Assembly: GCA_947627995.1 (NCBI GenBank)
Contig: CANQYE010000005.1
Location: forward strand, 1-54,311
DNA from: an uncultured Bacilli bacterium
Lineage (GTDB): Bacteria > Bacillota_I > Bacilli_A > RF39 > UBA660
Reading direction: 5' to 3'
DNA length: 54,311 bases
Below, in pieces: positions 10,021 to 19,491 of the stretch. The notes below the pieces were generated by a model. It was given only the letters and a program-made list of their open reading frames with translations. It searched no databases and was not told where the DNA came from. Numbering within the stretch: the first letter of the stretch is position 1; each line of letters opens with the position of its first letter. The translations under genes were made by a program, and so were the position numbers.

Positions 10021-12015
10021 ATGAATTTAGAAGATATTAAAGGAATTGGAACAAAAACTATAGAAACATTAAATAAAATGCATATTTTTAATATTCTAGA
10101 TTTAGTAACTTATTATCCTTATAAATATCAAATATTAAAATTAAGTAATATTAATGAAAATACAAATTCGTCAATAGTTGTGGAAGGTATTATAGAATCA
10201 ATACCCAAAGTAAATTATGTAAAAAGAAATCTTAATCGATTAACATTTTCTGCAATAATTAATAATTTAAGAGTAAACGTTGTTATTTTTAATCGTGCTT
10301 TTATGAAAAACAATTTAAAGGTAGCAGACCAAATAACACTTATAGGTAAATATAACAAAATAAAAAATCAATTTATCGCAAGTGATATAAGACTTTCTAA
10401 AATTAAAGGGGTGAAAATAGAAGGAATTTATCATCTTATTAATGGCATAAAAAGAAATAGTTTAAATAAGATTATAAATAGCGCTTTAACCACTAATTAT
10501 TATTTAATAGATTATATACCTAATTTTTTAGTGACAAATTATAATTTTTTAGCTAAAGATGAAGCTATTAAAATATTACATAACCCAATTACAATTAGTG
10601 ATTTAAAAAAAGCTAAGTTAAGAACTATTTATGAAGAATTATTTTTATTTATGTTTAAAATGAATTATTTAAGTTATAAAAGAAAATTAGAAAGTAAAGC
10701 TATAAAAAGGAATGTTAACAATAAAGATGTAGAAAAATTTATTAATAATCTTCCTTTTAAACTGACAATAGATCAAGAAAAAGCAGTAATGGATATATTT
10801 AATGATTTAAATAATGAAAAAAGAATGAATCGCTTGCTTCTTGGGGATGTTGGAAGTGGAAAAACAATAATATCTGTAATTGCAATTTATATTAATTTTT
10901 TAAGTGGTTATCAAAGCGCTTTAATGGCTCCTACTGAAATTTTAGCAACCCAACATTATAATTCCATTATGGAAATATTTGATAATTATGGAATAAAAGT
11001 AAGACTTTTAGTTGGAAGTATTAATAAAAAAGAAAAAGATAATATTATTTTGCAGTTAAAAAATGGAGAAATAGATTTAATAGTTGGAACTCATGCAATT
11101 ATTAGTGAAAATATAAAATTTAAAAATTTAGGATTGGTGATAACTGATGAACAACATCGTTTTGGTGTTAATCAGCGAAAAAATTTGCAAAATAAAGGGG
11201 TAAAAACTGATGTTTTATATTTAAGTGCAACTCCAATACCTAGAACATATGCTTTAACATTATATGGAGATATGGATATTTCGATAATTAAAACTAAACC
11301 AAAAGGAAGAAAGGAAATCATAACAAAAGTAAAAAAAGAAAAAGAAATTAAAGACATTTTATTACATGTGTTAGAAAGTGTAAAAAATCATCATCAAGTT
11401 TATGTAGTTGCCCCAATGATTGAAGAAGATGAAGAAAGCACTTTAAATAATGTTAATAATTTGGCTGAAAAATTTAAATTAGCTTTTCATAATAAAGTAA
11501 ACATTGGTGTTATTCATGGCAAAATAAAGCCACAAGAAAAAGATAACATTATGAATAAATTTCAAAATAATGAAATAAATATTTTAATTTCAACTACGGT
11601 TATTGAAGTAGGTATTGATGTAAAAAATGCTAATATGATGATTATATTTAATGCCGAAAGATTTGGACTTGCAACACTTCATCAACTAAGAGGACGTGTT
11701 GGCAGAGGAGAAGATCAATCATATTGTTATTTAATAAGCAACTATGATACTAAAAGATTAAAAGTAATGGAAGAATCAAATGATGGGTTTTATATTAGTG
11801 AAAAAGATTATGAAATAAGAGGAGAAGGAGATATTTTTGGTACAATCCAAAGTGGAGATATGTCTTTTAAAATGGCAAATTTAAAAAAAGATTTTAAAAT
11901 TCTTTTACAAGCTAAGAAAGATAGTGCAAAATTTATTGAAGAAAATATAAAAGATAATTTTGATAAATATCCCCAATTTAAAAATATAATATCTGAAATA
12001 ACTTTCATAAATTAA
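10021..12015 (+). CDS. recG: ATP-dependent DNA helicase RecG
   Basis: LLGDVGSGKT, TDEQHRFGV, LSATPIPRT, QLRGRVGRG. ATG 10021 has an SD (GGAGG); the called upstream start 9961 does not. Confidence 0.95.
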   Translation: MNLEDIKGIGTKTIETLNKMHIFNILDLVTYYPYKYQILKLSNINENTNSSIVVEGIIESIPKVNYVKRNLNRLTFSAIINNLRVNVVIFNRAFMKNNLKVADQITLIGKYNKIKNQFIASDIRLSKIKGVKIEGIYHLINGIKRNSLNKIINSALTTNYYLIDYIPNFLVTNYNFLAKDEAIKILHNPITISDLKKAKLRTIYEELFLFMFKMNYLSYKRKLESKAIKRNVNNKDVEKFINNLPFKLTIDQEKAVMDIFNDLNNEKRMNRLLLGDVGSGKTIISVIAIYINFLSGYQSALMAPTEILATQHYNSIMEIFDNYGIKVRLLVGSINKKEKDNIILQLKNGEIDLIVGTHAIISENIKFKNLGLVITDEQHRFGVNQRKNLQNKGVKTDVLYLSATPIPRTYALTLYGDMDISIIKTKPKGRKEIITKVKKEKEIKDILLHVLESVKNHHQVYVVAPMIEEDEESTLNNVNNLAEKFKLAFHNKVNIGVIHGKIKPQEKDNIMNKFQNNEINILISTTVIEVGIDVKNANMMIIFNAERFGLATLHQLRGRVGRGEDQSYCYLISNYDTKRLKVMEESNDGFYISEKDYEIRGEGDIFGTIQSGDMSFKMANLKKDFKILLQAKKDSAKFIEENIKDNFDKYPQFKNIISEITFIN

Positions 12016-12137
12016 AAATATGAGAAAGTGAGAAAATAGACTAAGGTAAATCCCAATAGTTTTATAAAAATTAAAAAAAAATTAATTATATTTTCCATTT
12101 GAAAACATATTATGTAGTACATAAAAAGGATGTATTT

Positions 12138-12166
12138 TTGACAAAATTAAAGAAATATGATAAAAT
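12138..12166 (+). promoter_or_regulatory. Sigma-A-type promoter for structured RNA
   Basis: TTGACA (12138-12143), 17 nt, TAAAAT (12161-12166). Confidence 0.75.
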
Positions 12167-12171
12167 TTATT

Positions 12172-12540
12172 TATTAATTGATTGTGGTGCATTATTCTAG
12201 TTGCGGAAAAATTATCGGAAGGTAGGGCTAAAAATCTACTGCTTGTTAATCAATTAACATGTCGTGCGAAATATAAAGATATTGTACTGATCAGACAATG
12301 ATATACTTTATATTTTTATAGCGAATAAGGGTAATTTAAAGCATTAGGGAAAACCTCTAGAGTGTTAAGTTATAAAGATTAAAATACGGACTAAGTGGCA
12401 ATCGAGTCATTAATTTGGCGACAGTTAATTATTTTCTATAAAGAGAAATCGCCCGAGGGTAACCAAAGGAGAGAAAATAGAGAAATTCAACTCGACCTAA
12501 AGCCGTAAAATTAATTTATAATTAACCACACAAATTAAAG
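12172..12540 (+). ncRNA. Candidate large structured RNA or leader, about 365 nt
   Basis: No ORF. Multiple helices: terminal GTGGT/ACCAC plus TTAATT/AATTAA, AAATATAAAG/CTTTATATTT, TACGG/CCGTA, GGCGA/TCGCC. Starts about 6 nt after a consensus promoter and ends at the SD of the next gene. Confidence 0.65.
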
Positions 12541-12549
12541 GAGAATTAT

Positions 12550-13068
12550 ATGAATAAAAAGAGATCAATAATAAAAATATTTATAATCTCTTTTTTTCTA
12601 GCAATAATTTTTGGCCTTGGGACAAATGCTTTTGCTAGCAAATTTAATGAGATTATTCTTATAATACTTACTTTTCTAATTATAATAGTAGGTATAATAT
12701 TTGATATGATTGGCACAAGTGCTTTAACAAGTAAAGAATCCACTTTTCATGCTATGTCTGCAAAAAAAATAAAAGGAGCATCTAAAACAGTCGATTTAAT
12801 TAAAAATTCAGCAAATGTATCAAGTATTTGTAATGACGTTGTTGGAGATGTGTGTGGTGTAATAAGTGGTTCGCTTGGAGTTTCTTTAAGTATTTTAATT
12901 TCCAATAGATATAATATATCTTTATCTTTAATTACTGTTTTAATTGCAGCAATAATTTCAGCATTAACTGTTGGCGGTAAAGCAATATTTAAACAAGTTG
13001 CTATTAAAAACAACGATAAAATTATATATAAAGTTGGGTTTATATTATCAGGATTTAAGAAAAAATAA
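12550..13068 (+). CDS. Small membrane protein resembling clostridial proteins annotated CorB/CNNM (DUF21-like)
   Basis: 172 aa, TM segments, motif IIFDMIGTSALTSKESTFHAMSAKKIKGA. Confidence 0.6.
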   Translation: MNKKRSIIKIFIISFFLAIIFGLGTNAFASKFNEIILIILTFLIIIVGIIFDMIGTSALTSKESTFHAMSAKKIKGASKTVDLIKNSANVSSICNDVVGDVCGVISGSLGVSLSILISNRYNISLSLITVLIAAIISALTVGGKAIFKQVAIKNNDKIIYKVGFILSGFKKK

Positions 13069-13117
13069 AATATTAATATATTTTTTTTATAATCATACTA
13101 TTTAATGGTGAAAAATA

Positions 13118-13846
13118 TTGTATCAAATAAAAAATTATTTTATTGATTCAAAAGGCATTAAATATAATATTAAAAATATTAATTTTTCTGAGAAAAGTAA
13201 TTTAATTGGAAGCTTCGGAAATTTAATTGCAGAAACGGATTATAAAAATAACCCTTTTTTTTCTTCGTCAAATGGGATGGGTGTATATATTTATAAATCA
13301 AGATATGATAAAAACAGAGCTTTTAGAATTTATAAAGATTTTGCAGATTATGAATATACATTTCATGATGATGCCAAATTGATTCTAGAATTACAAAGTA
13401 GACAAGAAAAAATAAATTTAACAACATTTCCCATGGGAGTAGTAACAATTAAAAATAAAATTATTGGTCAAGAAATCCCACTTTTTGAAAAATATAAAAC
13501 TCTCTTTGAATATTTTTCTAATAAAAAAAATGCTACGGATTTATTTTTAATTTATTTAAAAATAATAGAAATTTTAAGTGAACTTTATAAAGCAGAAATT
13601 TTTTATATTGATATACATTCAAAAAATTTTTTAATAAATCCTATTACAAAACATGTTAAATTAATTGATTTTGAAAGTTCTTCATTAGCTTTTGATAATA
13701 AAAAAGCTTATAAAAAAATGCTTGAAAATTTGAAAATAATGATAAAAGAACTTAATTCTTTTTATAATTATAATAATGAAATATTTGAAAAAGCTAGTGA
13801 TTTAGAACAAATGAAAGTAGTAATAAAAAAAGAATTGAAAATTTGA
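13118..13846 (+). CDS. Atypical kinase/phosphotransferase-fold protein
   Basis: TTG start. YIDIHSKNFLI (HxDxxxxN-like catalytic loop) and KLIDFESS (DFG-like). Confidence 0.55.
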   Translation: MYQIKNYFIDSKGIKYNIKNINFSEKSNLIGSFGNLIAETDYKNNPFFSSSNGMGVYIYKSRYDKNRAFRIYKDFADYEYTFHDDAKLILELQSRQEKINLTTFPMGVVTIKNKIIGQEIPLFEKYKTLFEYFSNKKNATDLFLIYLKIIEILSELYKAEIFYIDIHSKNFLINPITKHVKLIDFESSSLAFDNKKAYKKMLENLKIMIKELNSFYNYNNEIFEKASDLEQMKVVIKKELKI

Positions 13847-13896
13847 CAATTTAATATTAATTCTTATATAATATTTCCTAATTTAGGGGGGATATT

Positions 13897-14391
13897 ATGA
13901 TAAAAAAAGAGATTACTAATATTATTATTCATTTAGTATTAGTTATAATTTTAACAATAATAAGTTATTGTGTATGGAATAGCAATGGATTACAAAATAT
14001 TTTAAAAAATTCAAAGTCTTTTGTAAATAATCAAGACGTAATTTTTACTAATGAAAAAATAAATAATATAATTACAAATGATATTAATAATACAATTACT
14101 CATAATATTAAAATAAATAATACAAAAGATCAAAATAGAAAATATAAAATAATATTAATTGTTAATAAAGTATCTACGATGAATTTAGATGATCTGTATA
14201 TTATATATGATAAAAAAGAATTTAAATTAAATAACTTACAAAAAGAAGATGATTATAATTACTATTACCAAATACAAACAATTAAATTAAAACCTTATGA
14301 AAAAAAACAATTGCAATTACAAATATTTTTAAATAAACATTATACGCAAAATGTCAATAAGTCTTTAAATTATAACATCGACATTATATAG
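13897..14391 (+). CDS. Hypothetical single-TM surface protein
   Basis: N-terminal TM helix; SD AGGGGGG. Confidence 0.5.
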   Translation: MIKKEITNIIIHLVLVIILTIISYCVWNSNGLQNILKNSKSFVNNQDVIFTNEKINNIITNDINNTITHNIKINNTKDQNRKYKIILIVNKVSTMNLDDLYIIYDKKEFKLNNLQKEDDYNYYYQIQTIKLKPYEKKQLQLQIFLNKHYTQNVNKSLNYNIDII

Positions 14392-14475
14392 AAAAAAATA
14401 AAAGATATAAGTGAACTAGCTTGTATTTTTTTTTATTTTTTGTTAAGATATATCTATAATAAAAGGGGCGATGTT

Positions 14476-16878
14476 ATGTTACCTGAATATTTTAAGGTAG
14501 ACTATAACAAATCTGTAAGTAATCCAAATGCAACGTTTACTGGACATAAGTATCGTATTACAGTTTTAAGTGAAATGTTATTAAGACTTGAATATGATGC
14601 CAATGGTGCATTTGAAAATAGACCAACCGAACTTGCTATATGCAGGGATTTTAAAGTGCCAGATTTTCAAGTAAAACAAGATAATAATATAATAATTATA
14701 GAAACTAAGTATTTTAAATTAGAGTATCATAAAGAAAAACCATTTGTTGGTTCAAAAATTGCTCCAGATGCTAATCTTCGTGTTACATTATTAAATTCCG
14801 ATCGTGTTTGGTATTATAATCATCCTGAGGTTAGAAATTTTAAAGGAACAGCTATTAGTTTAGATGATAATAAAATGGAATTAAAAAAAGGATTATATTC
14901 AACTGATGGATTTGTTTCAATTGATGATTCAACTTCTTTAATTTTTGAAAAAGATGGTACCTTTGTTAAAGGGAATCAAAAAAGAATTGATTTATATTTA
15001 TTTACTTATCGAAAAGATTTTGGATTATGTTTAAAAGATTATTTTACATTAACAGGATTTCCTCCTTTAATTCCAAGATATGCATTAGGTATATGGTGGT
15101 ATAAAAACGAGAGATATAACGAAGATGATATTAAAGAATTAGTTAATAAATTTAATCATTATAAAATACCTATATCAGTTATTTTATTAGGACATTATTG
15201 GCATGAGCAAAAATTAGTTAATAAAAAATTAGTTAAAAGTGGTTATTCGTTTAATCCAAAGCTTTTTCCAAATCCAAAAGAATTTATAAATTATTTGCAC
15301 GAGCGAGCAATACATTTAGGAGTTAATATTAATCCTATTAATGGTGTCCTTCCAACAGAGCCAAATTATATGTCTTTTGCCAAAGATATTAATGTTGATA
15401 AAAACATTATAGTGCCATTAAATGTATATGATAAAAATTTTATTAATTCTTATTTTAATAATCTTATTCGACCTTTAACGGAAAGTAAAATAGATTTTTT
15501 TTGGATAGACTATTTTAAAGGAGGAAATTTACAAACGTTAAGAGCTTTAAATCATTATCATTTTAATTATTATAAACAATATGAAACACAAAGAGGTATG
15601 ATACTTTCTCGAAATGGACTTATAGCGCCTCATCGTTATCCTATACATTATTCGGGAGAAACGTATGTTAGTTGGGAAACATTAAAATCACTTCCAGCTT
15701 TTAATGCATCTGCTAGTAATATTGGAGTCTCTTGGTGGAGTCATGATATTGGTGGATACAAAAATGGAACAGAAGATGAAGAATTGTATAGACGATTTGT
15801 ACAATTAGGAGTTTATAGCCCAATTTTTAGATTTGCAGCAGAGGAAGGAAGATATTATAAAAGAGAACCATGGAAATGGGAAATTAAAACTTTAAATATT
15901 GTGCAAGATTATTGTATTTTAAGGCAAAGATTAATTCCTTATATATATAATGAGGGTTACAAATATCATAAAACCGGGTTACCTTTAGTTCAACCACTTT
16001 ATTATACTTATCCAAAAATATTTGATGAACCAATATATAAAAATGAATATTTTTTTGGTAGTGAACTATTTATTTCGCCAATTACTACGCCTAAAGACAC
16101 TGTCATGAATAGAGCTATGGAAAGAATTTTTTTACCGAATGGCACATGGTATGATTTTAAGACTGGGAAAAAATTCCCAGGCGGCAAACGTTATGTTGCT
16201 TTTTATAAGGATGAAGATTATCCAGTGTTTGCCAAAAGTGGTTCAATAATCCCATTAGCTATTTTAGAAAAAAATCGAAATGTAACAAATCCTCCAAAAG
16301 AAATGGAAATTCATATCTTCCCAGGTAAGAGCAATACTTATAATTTATATGAGGATGATGGATTTAGTTCACTTTATGAAAGTGGCTATTATATTACAAC
16401 TCAAATTGATTACAATTATCAAGCTAATAATTATACAGTTATAATTCGCCCTATTGATGGAAAAACTGGAATTATTCCTGATGAAAGAAATTATAAAATA
16501 AGATTTAGAAATACAAAACAAGCTGATGATGTAATAGTGTATTTGGGTTCAGAACAAATTGAAGTTAACTCATATGTTGATGACACTGATTTTATTGTTG
16601 AAATTTTAAATGTCCCAACTACAAAACAATTAAGTATTAATTGCAAAGGGAAAGATATTGAAATTGATGCAGTAAGATTGATTAATGAAGATATTGAATC
16701 TATTATAAATGATGCCAAAATTAAAACTGAACTTAAAGGAAAAATTGCAAATATTATATTTAGTGAGCTTGATATAAGAAAAAAGAGAATTCAGATTAGG
16801 AAATTAAAAAAACTAGGTCTTGAAAATATGTTTGTTAAAATGTTTATTAGACTTTTAGAATATGTAGCAGAATTTTAA
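14476..16878 (+). CDS. Glycoside hydrolase family 31 (alpha-glucosidase/xylosidase-like)
   Basis: ALGIWWYKNERY, FFWIDYFKGG, WWSHDIGGY, C-terminal beta domains. Start moved to ATG 14476 after SD AAGGGG. Confidence 0.85.
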   Translation: MLPEYFKVDYNKSVSNPNATFTGHKYRITVLSEMLLRLEYDANGAFENRPTELAICRDFKVPDFQVKQDNNIIIIETKYFKLEYHKEKPFVGSKIAPDANLRVTLLNSDRVWYYNHPEVRNFKGTAISLDDNKMELKKGLYSTDGFVSIDDSTSLIFEKDGTFVKGNQKRIDLYLFTYRKDFGLCLKDYFTLTGFPPLIPRYALGIWWYKNERYNEDDIKELVNKFNHYKIPISVILLGHYWHEQKLVNKKLVKSGYSFNPKLFPNPKEFINYLHERAIHLGVNINPINGVLPTEPNYMSFAKDINVDKNIIVPLNVYDKNFINSYFNNLIRPLTESKIDFFWIDYFKGGNLQTLRALNHYHFNYYKQYETQRGMILSRNGLIAPHRYPIHYSGETYVSWETLKSLPAFNASASNIGVSWWSHDIGGYKNGTEDEELYRRFVQLGVYSPIFRFAAEEGRYYKREPWKWEIKTLNIVQDYCILRQRLIPYIYNEGYKYHKTGLPLVQPLYYTYPKIFDEPIYKNEYFFGSELFISPITTPKDTVMNRAMERIFLPNGTWYDFKTGKKFPGGKRYVAFYKDEDYPVFAKSGSIIPLAILEKNRNVTNPPKEMEIHIFPGKSNTYNLYEDDGFSSLYESGYYITTQIDYNYQANNYTVIIRPIDGKTGIIPDERNYKIRFRNTKQADDVIVYLGSEQIEVNSYVDDTDFIVEILNVPTTKQLSINCKGKDIEIDAVRLINEDIESIINDAKIKTELKGKIANIIFSELDIRKKRIQIRKLKKLGLENMFVKMFIRLLEYVAEF

Positions 16879-16954
16879 GGGGATAATCCTCCTTTTTTTA
16901 TTTGACAAAAACTGAATTTAATGTATAATATTTTCGAAATGAAGGGGGAAAATT

Positions 16955-17977
16955 ATGAGCAACCTTCTTGAGGCAAGAGAAAAAGCATTTGAATTAGTTA
17001 CAATACCACATAAAAATGAAAATATTTCTTTTAATCAATATAGTTCAATTTATTTGGCTTCAACTTCAAATGTTATTGATACAATGTCTTTGTATAACGA
17101 TTATAAAAAAGTATTAGCAGTTGGTTCTACTGGTGCACACGGTTATGAAGCTTTATTAAATGGTGCTACTAAAGTAGATTTATTTGATATTAATGAACTG
17201 CAAAGATTATACTTTGAATACATGAAGACTGCAATAATTCATTTAAAATATAAAGATTTTATAAAACATTTTACATTAAAATATCAAAAAAATATATTTC
17301 AAAAAAGCGAAATTTCAAATTTTCTTTCTAATGAGCTTTATTCAAAATTATCGCCTTTTGTTCCAAAAGATGTAGAGTTTGTTTTTGGTCCATTATTTGA
17401 AATGTTTTATAGCCCAGATTTAATATTAAGCGGATTGTTTAAATTTAATCATAACTTAACTTTAAACTATTTAAAAAAATATATTTCATTTTACAATGAG
17501 GACGAGTATTATAAATTACAAAACATTTTAAGAAAAGGGAAAAGTACTATACAATATTATCAAGCCAACTTATGTGACATCCCAATAAAATTTGCTGATA
17601 AATATGATTTAATTATTTTAGATAATATTTTACAATATTATAAAAATATTTCTGAAATTTCAACACCTTATAATGTAAATATGTTTATACATAAAAAGCT
17701 TAGTACTTTGTTATCAGAAAATGGTTGTATCCAAGCTTGTTATGGTTTTGAAATAGCAGCAGATGGATTAAAGAAAGGTTTTAATATACCATATAAAAAT
17801 AAAATAAATAGCACTATTTTTGCACAATTATTATTAGAAAAAGAACTTAAAGAAGGTATTTGTTATCAACTTGCAAAAAAATGGAATCATTATTCATATA
17901 ATTTTATAGAGGGTGTTGAAAAAAATCATAATGAGAATGCTCAAAACGTAGTATTAACTTATAAACCAAGAATTTAA
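16955..17977 (+). CDS. DUF3419-like (BtaA-type) SAM-binding protein, copy 1
   Basis: VLAVGSTGAHGYEALLNGATKVDLFDINELQ, YDLIILDNILQY. Confidence 0.6.
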   Translation: MSNLLEAREKAFELVTIPHKNENISFNQYSSIYLASTSNVIDTMSLYNDYKKVLAVGSTGAHGYEALLNGATKVDLFDINELQRLYFEYMKTAIIHLKYKDFIKHFTLKYQKNIFQKSEISNFLSNELYSKLSPFVPKDVEFVFGPLFEMFYSPDLILSGLFKFNHNLTLNYLKKYISFYNEDEYYKLQNILRKGKSTIQYYQANLCDIPIKFADKYDLIILDNILQYYKNISEISTPYNVNMFIHKKLSTLLSENGCIQACYGFEIAADGLKKGFNIPYKNKINSTIFAQLLLEKELKEGICYQLAKKWNHYSYNFIEGVEKNHNENAQNVVLTYKPRI

Positions 17978-18034
17978 AAATAAATATGAACCAAATATTA
18001 TACTAATTTAAAGGAAAAAAATAAGGAGAATTTT

Positions 18035-18859
18035 ATGGAAGCACTTAAAGATATACTAGAATTAAAAGAATCGTTATATAACATATATGGTGATTTTTAT
18101 AATATTGACCAAAATTTTTATAAAGCGTATAAATTTTCTAATGAGGATATTTATGGCTATTACAAATTATTTGATTTAGAAAACAAAGATGTCTTAACGG
18201 TTTGTGGATCTGGAGATCAAGCATTGAATGCAATATTAATGGGCGCAAAAACAGTAGATACTTTTGATATAAATAAACTAGCATATTATTTAATGCAATT
18301 TAAAATGTATGCTATTAAATATTTAAATTATAATGAATTTAATAAACTTTATGATAATTTCCAATATTATGCATACTTTTTTTACAGACAAATAAAAAAA
18401 AGTATAAAAGATTATAATTTTATATTATTTTGGGATGAATTTATTAAAAATGTTAATGTTTTCTTTATTGGAGACGATTGCGATATTAACCCTGATAAAA
18501 TACCTTATTTAGATAAAGAATTATTTATAAGATTAAAAAACAAATTATTAAATTATGATTTAACTTTTAAAAGAGCGGATATTTATGAAATTCCTAATGT
18601 TTTTGAAAAAAAATATGATTTTATAAATTTGTCTAATATTTTAGATTATCGTGGAGGAAGCTTTCATTCTTTTAAAAATTTTATGATAAAAGTAATACAA
18701 AATAATTTAAACGACGAGGGCTCTATTCTTTTAAAATATGGTTTTAAAAATGATGATGATTTATTGCAAAAGTATATTAGGAAATTGCATTTATCCACTG
18801 CGAAAAAACTTATTTTAGAAGATTCTCAAGATAAAATATATGTTTATACAAAAAAATAA
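18035..18859 (+). CDS. DUF3419-like SAM-binding protein, copy 2
   Basis: VLTVCGSGDQALNAILMGAKTVDTFDINKLA, KYDFINLSNILDY; similar to the preceding gene. Confidence 0.6.
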   Translation: MEALKDILELKESLYNIYGDFYNIDQNFYKAYKFSNEDIYGYYKLFDLENKDVLTVCGSGDQALNAILMGAKTVDTFDINKLAYYLMQFKMYAIKYLNYNEFNKLYDNFQYYAYFFYRQIKKSIKDYNFILFWDEFIKNVNVFFIGDDCDINPDKIPYLDKELFIRLKNKLLNYDLTFKRADIYEIPNVFEKKYDFINLSNILDYRGGSFHSFKNFMIKVIQNNLNDEGSILLKYGFKNDDDLLQKYIRKLHLSTAKKLILEDSQDKIYVYTKK

Positions 18860-18913
18860 TAGTTTATAGAAATAATTATTGACTTCGACTTATAAATAAT
18901 TTATTATATTAAT

Positions 18914-19098
18914 AAGCAAAGAAAAAGAGTAGTAATTAATGAATAATACATAGAGAATTAGTGGCTGGTGGAAACTAATATTTGAAATTAATGAACTTGC
19001 TTTTTTAAGTGTTAGGTTTATTACCTTTATCGAATATTAGAGAAATAAATTAAGGTGGTACCACGGCATTTTCGTCCTTAGATGAGAGTGCTTTTTTT
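18914..19098 (+). promoter_or_regulatory. T-box leader (Leu)
   Basis: Distal stem I GGTGGAAACT, AAGGTGGTACCACGG T-box, terminator GCATTTTCGTC...GATGAGAGTGC-TTTTTTTT. Probable CTT specifier. Promoter TTGACT-17-TATTAT upstream. Confidence 0.9.
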
Positions 19099-19116
19099 TA
19101 ATAAAAAGGAGGCAAC

Positions 19117-19491
19117 ATGAATTTTTTAATATTTTTTGTATTAATATTTATTATTATTTATTTATTTTATATTTTGGTTTTGAATAAGTATAGATTAAAA
19201 AAGAAAAAATATGAAAATATGGGAGAACTAAATTATTTAGTATATAAATTTAATTTGGATATTCAAAAAATTAATCGAAAAAAGCTTCTTAATATTATTG
19301 GCTTTGTAAATGCATTTATTATATCATTTACGGGAGCAGTAGTTTCATTAATTCCTTTGAATTATATTTTCCAAATGATTATAGGTTTTATTATATTATT
19401 AATTCTTATTTACATATGCTATGAATTGCTAGGACGTAAGCTGGTTAAGAAAGGATTGAAAAAAGAAAATGTACGACGCAAAAAAAATTGA
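19117..19491 (+). CDS. Small membrane protein between T-box and leuS
   Basis: 124 aa, 2-3 TM segments, SD AAAAGGAGG, overlaps leuS start by 23 nt. Confidence 0.6.
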   Translation: MNFLIFFVLIFIIIYLFYILVLNKYRLKKKKYENMGELNYLVYKFNLDIQKINRKKLLNIIGFVNAFIISFTGAVVSLIPLNYIFQMIIGFIILLILIYICYELLGRKLVKKGLKKENVRRKKN

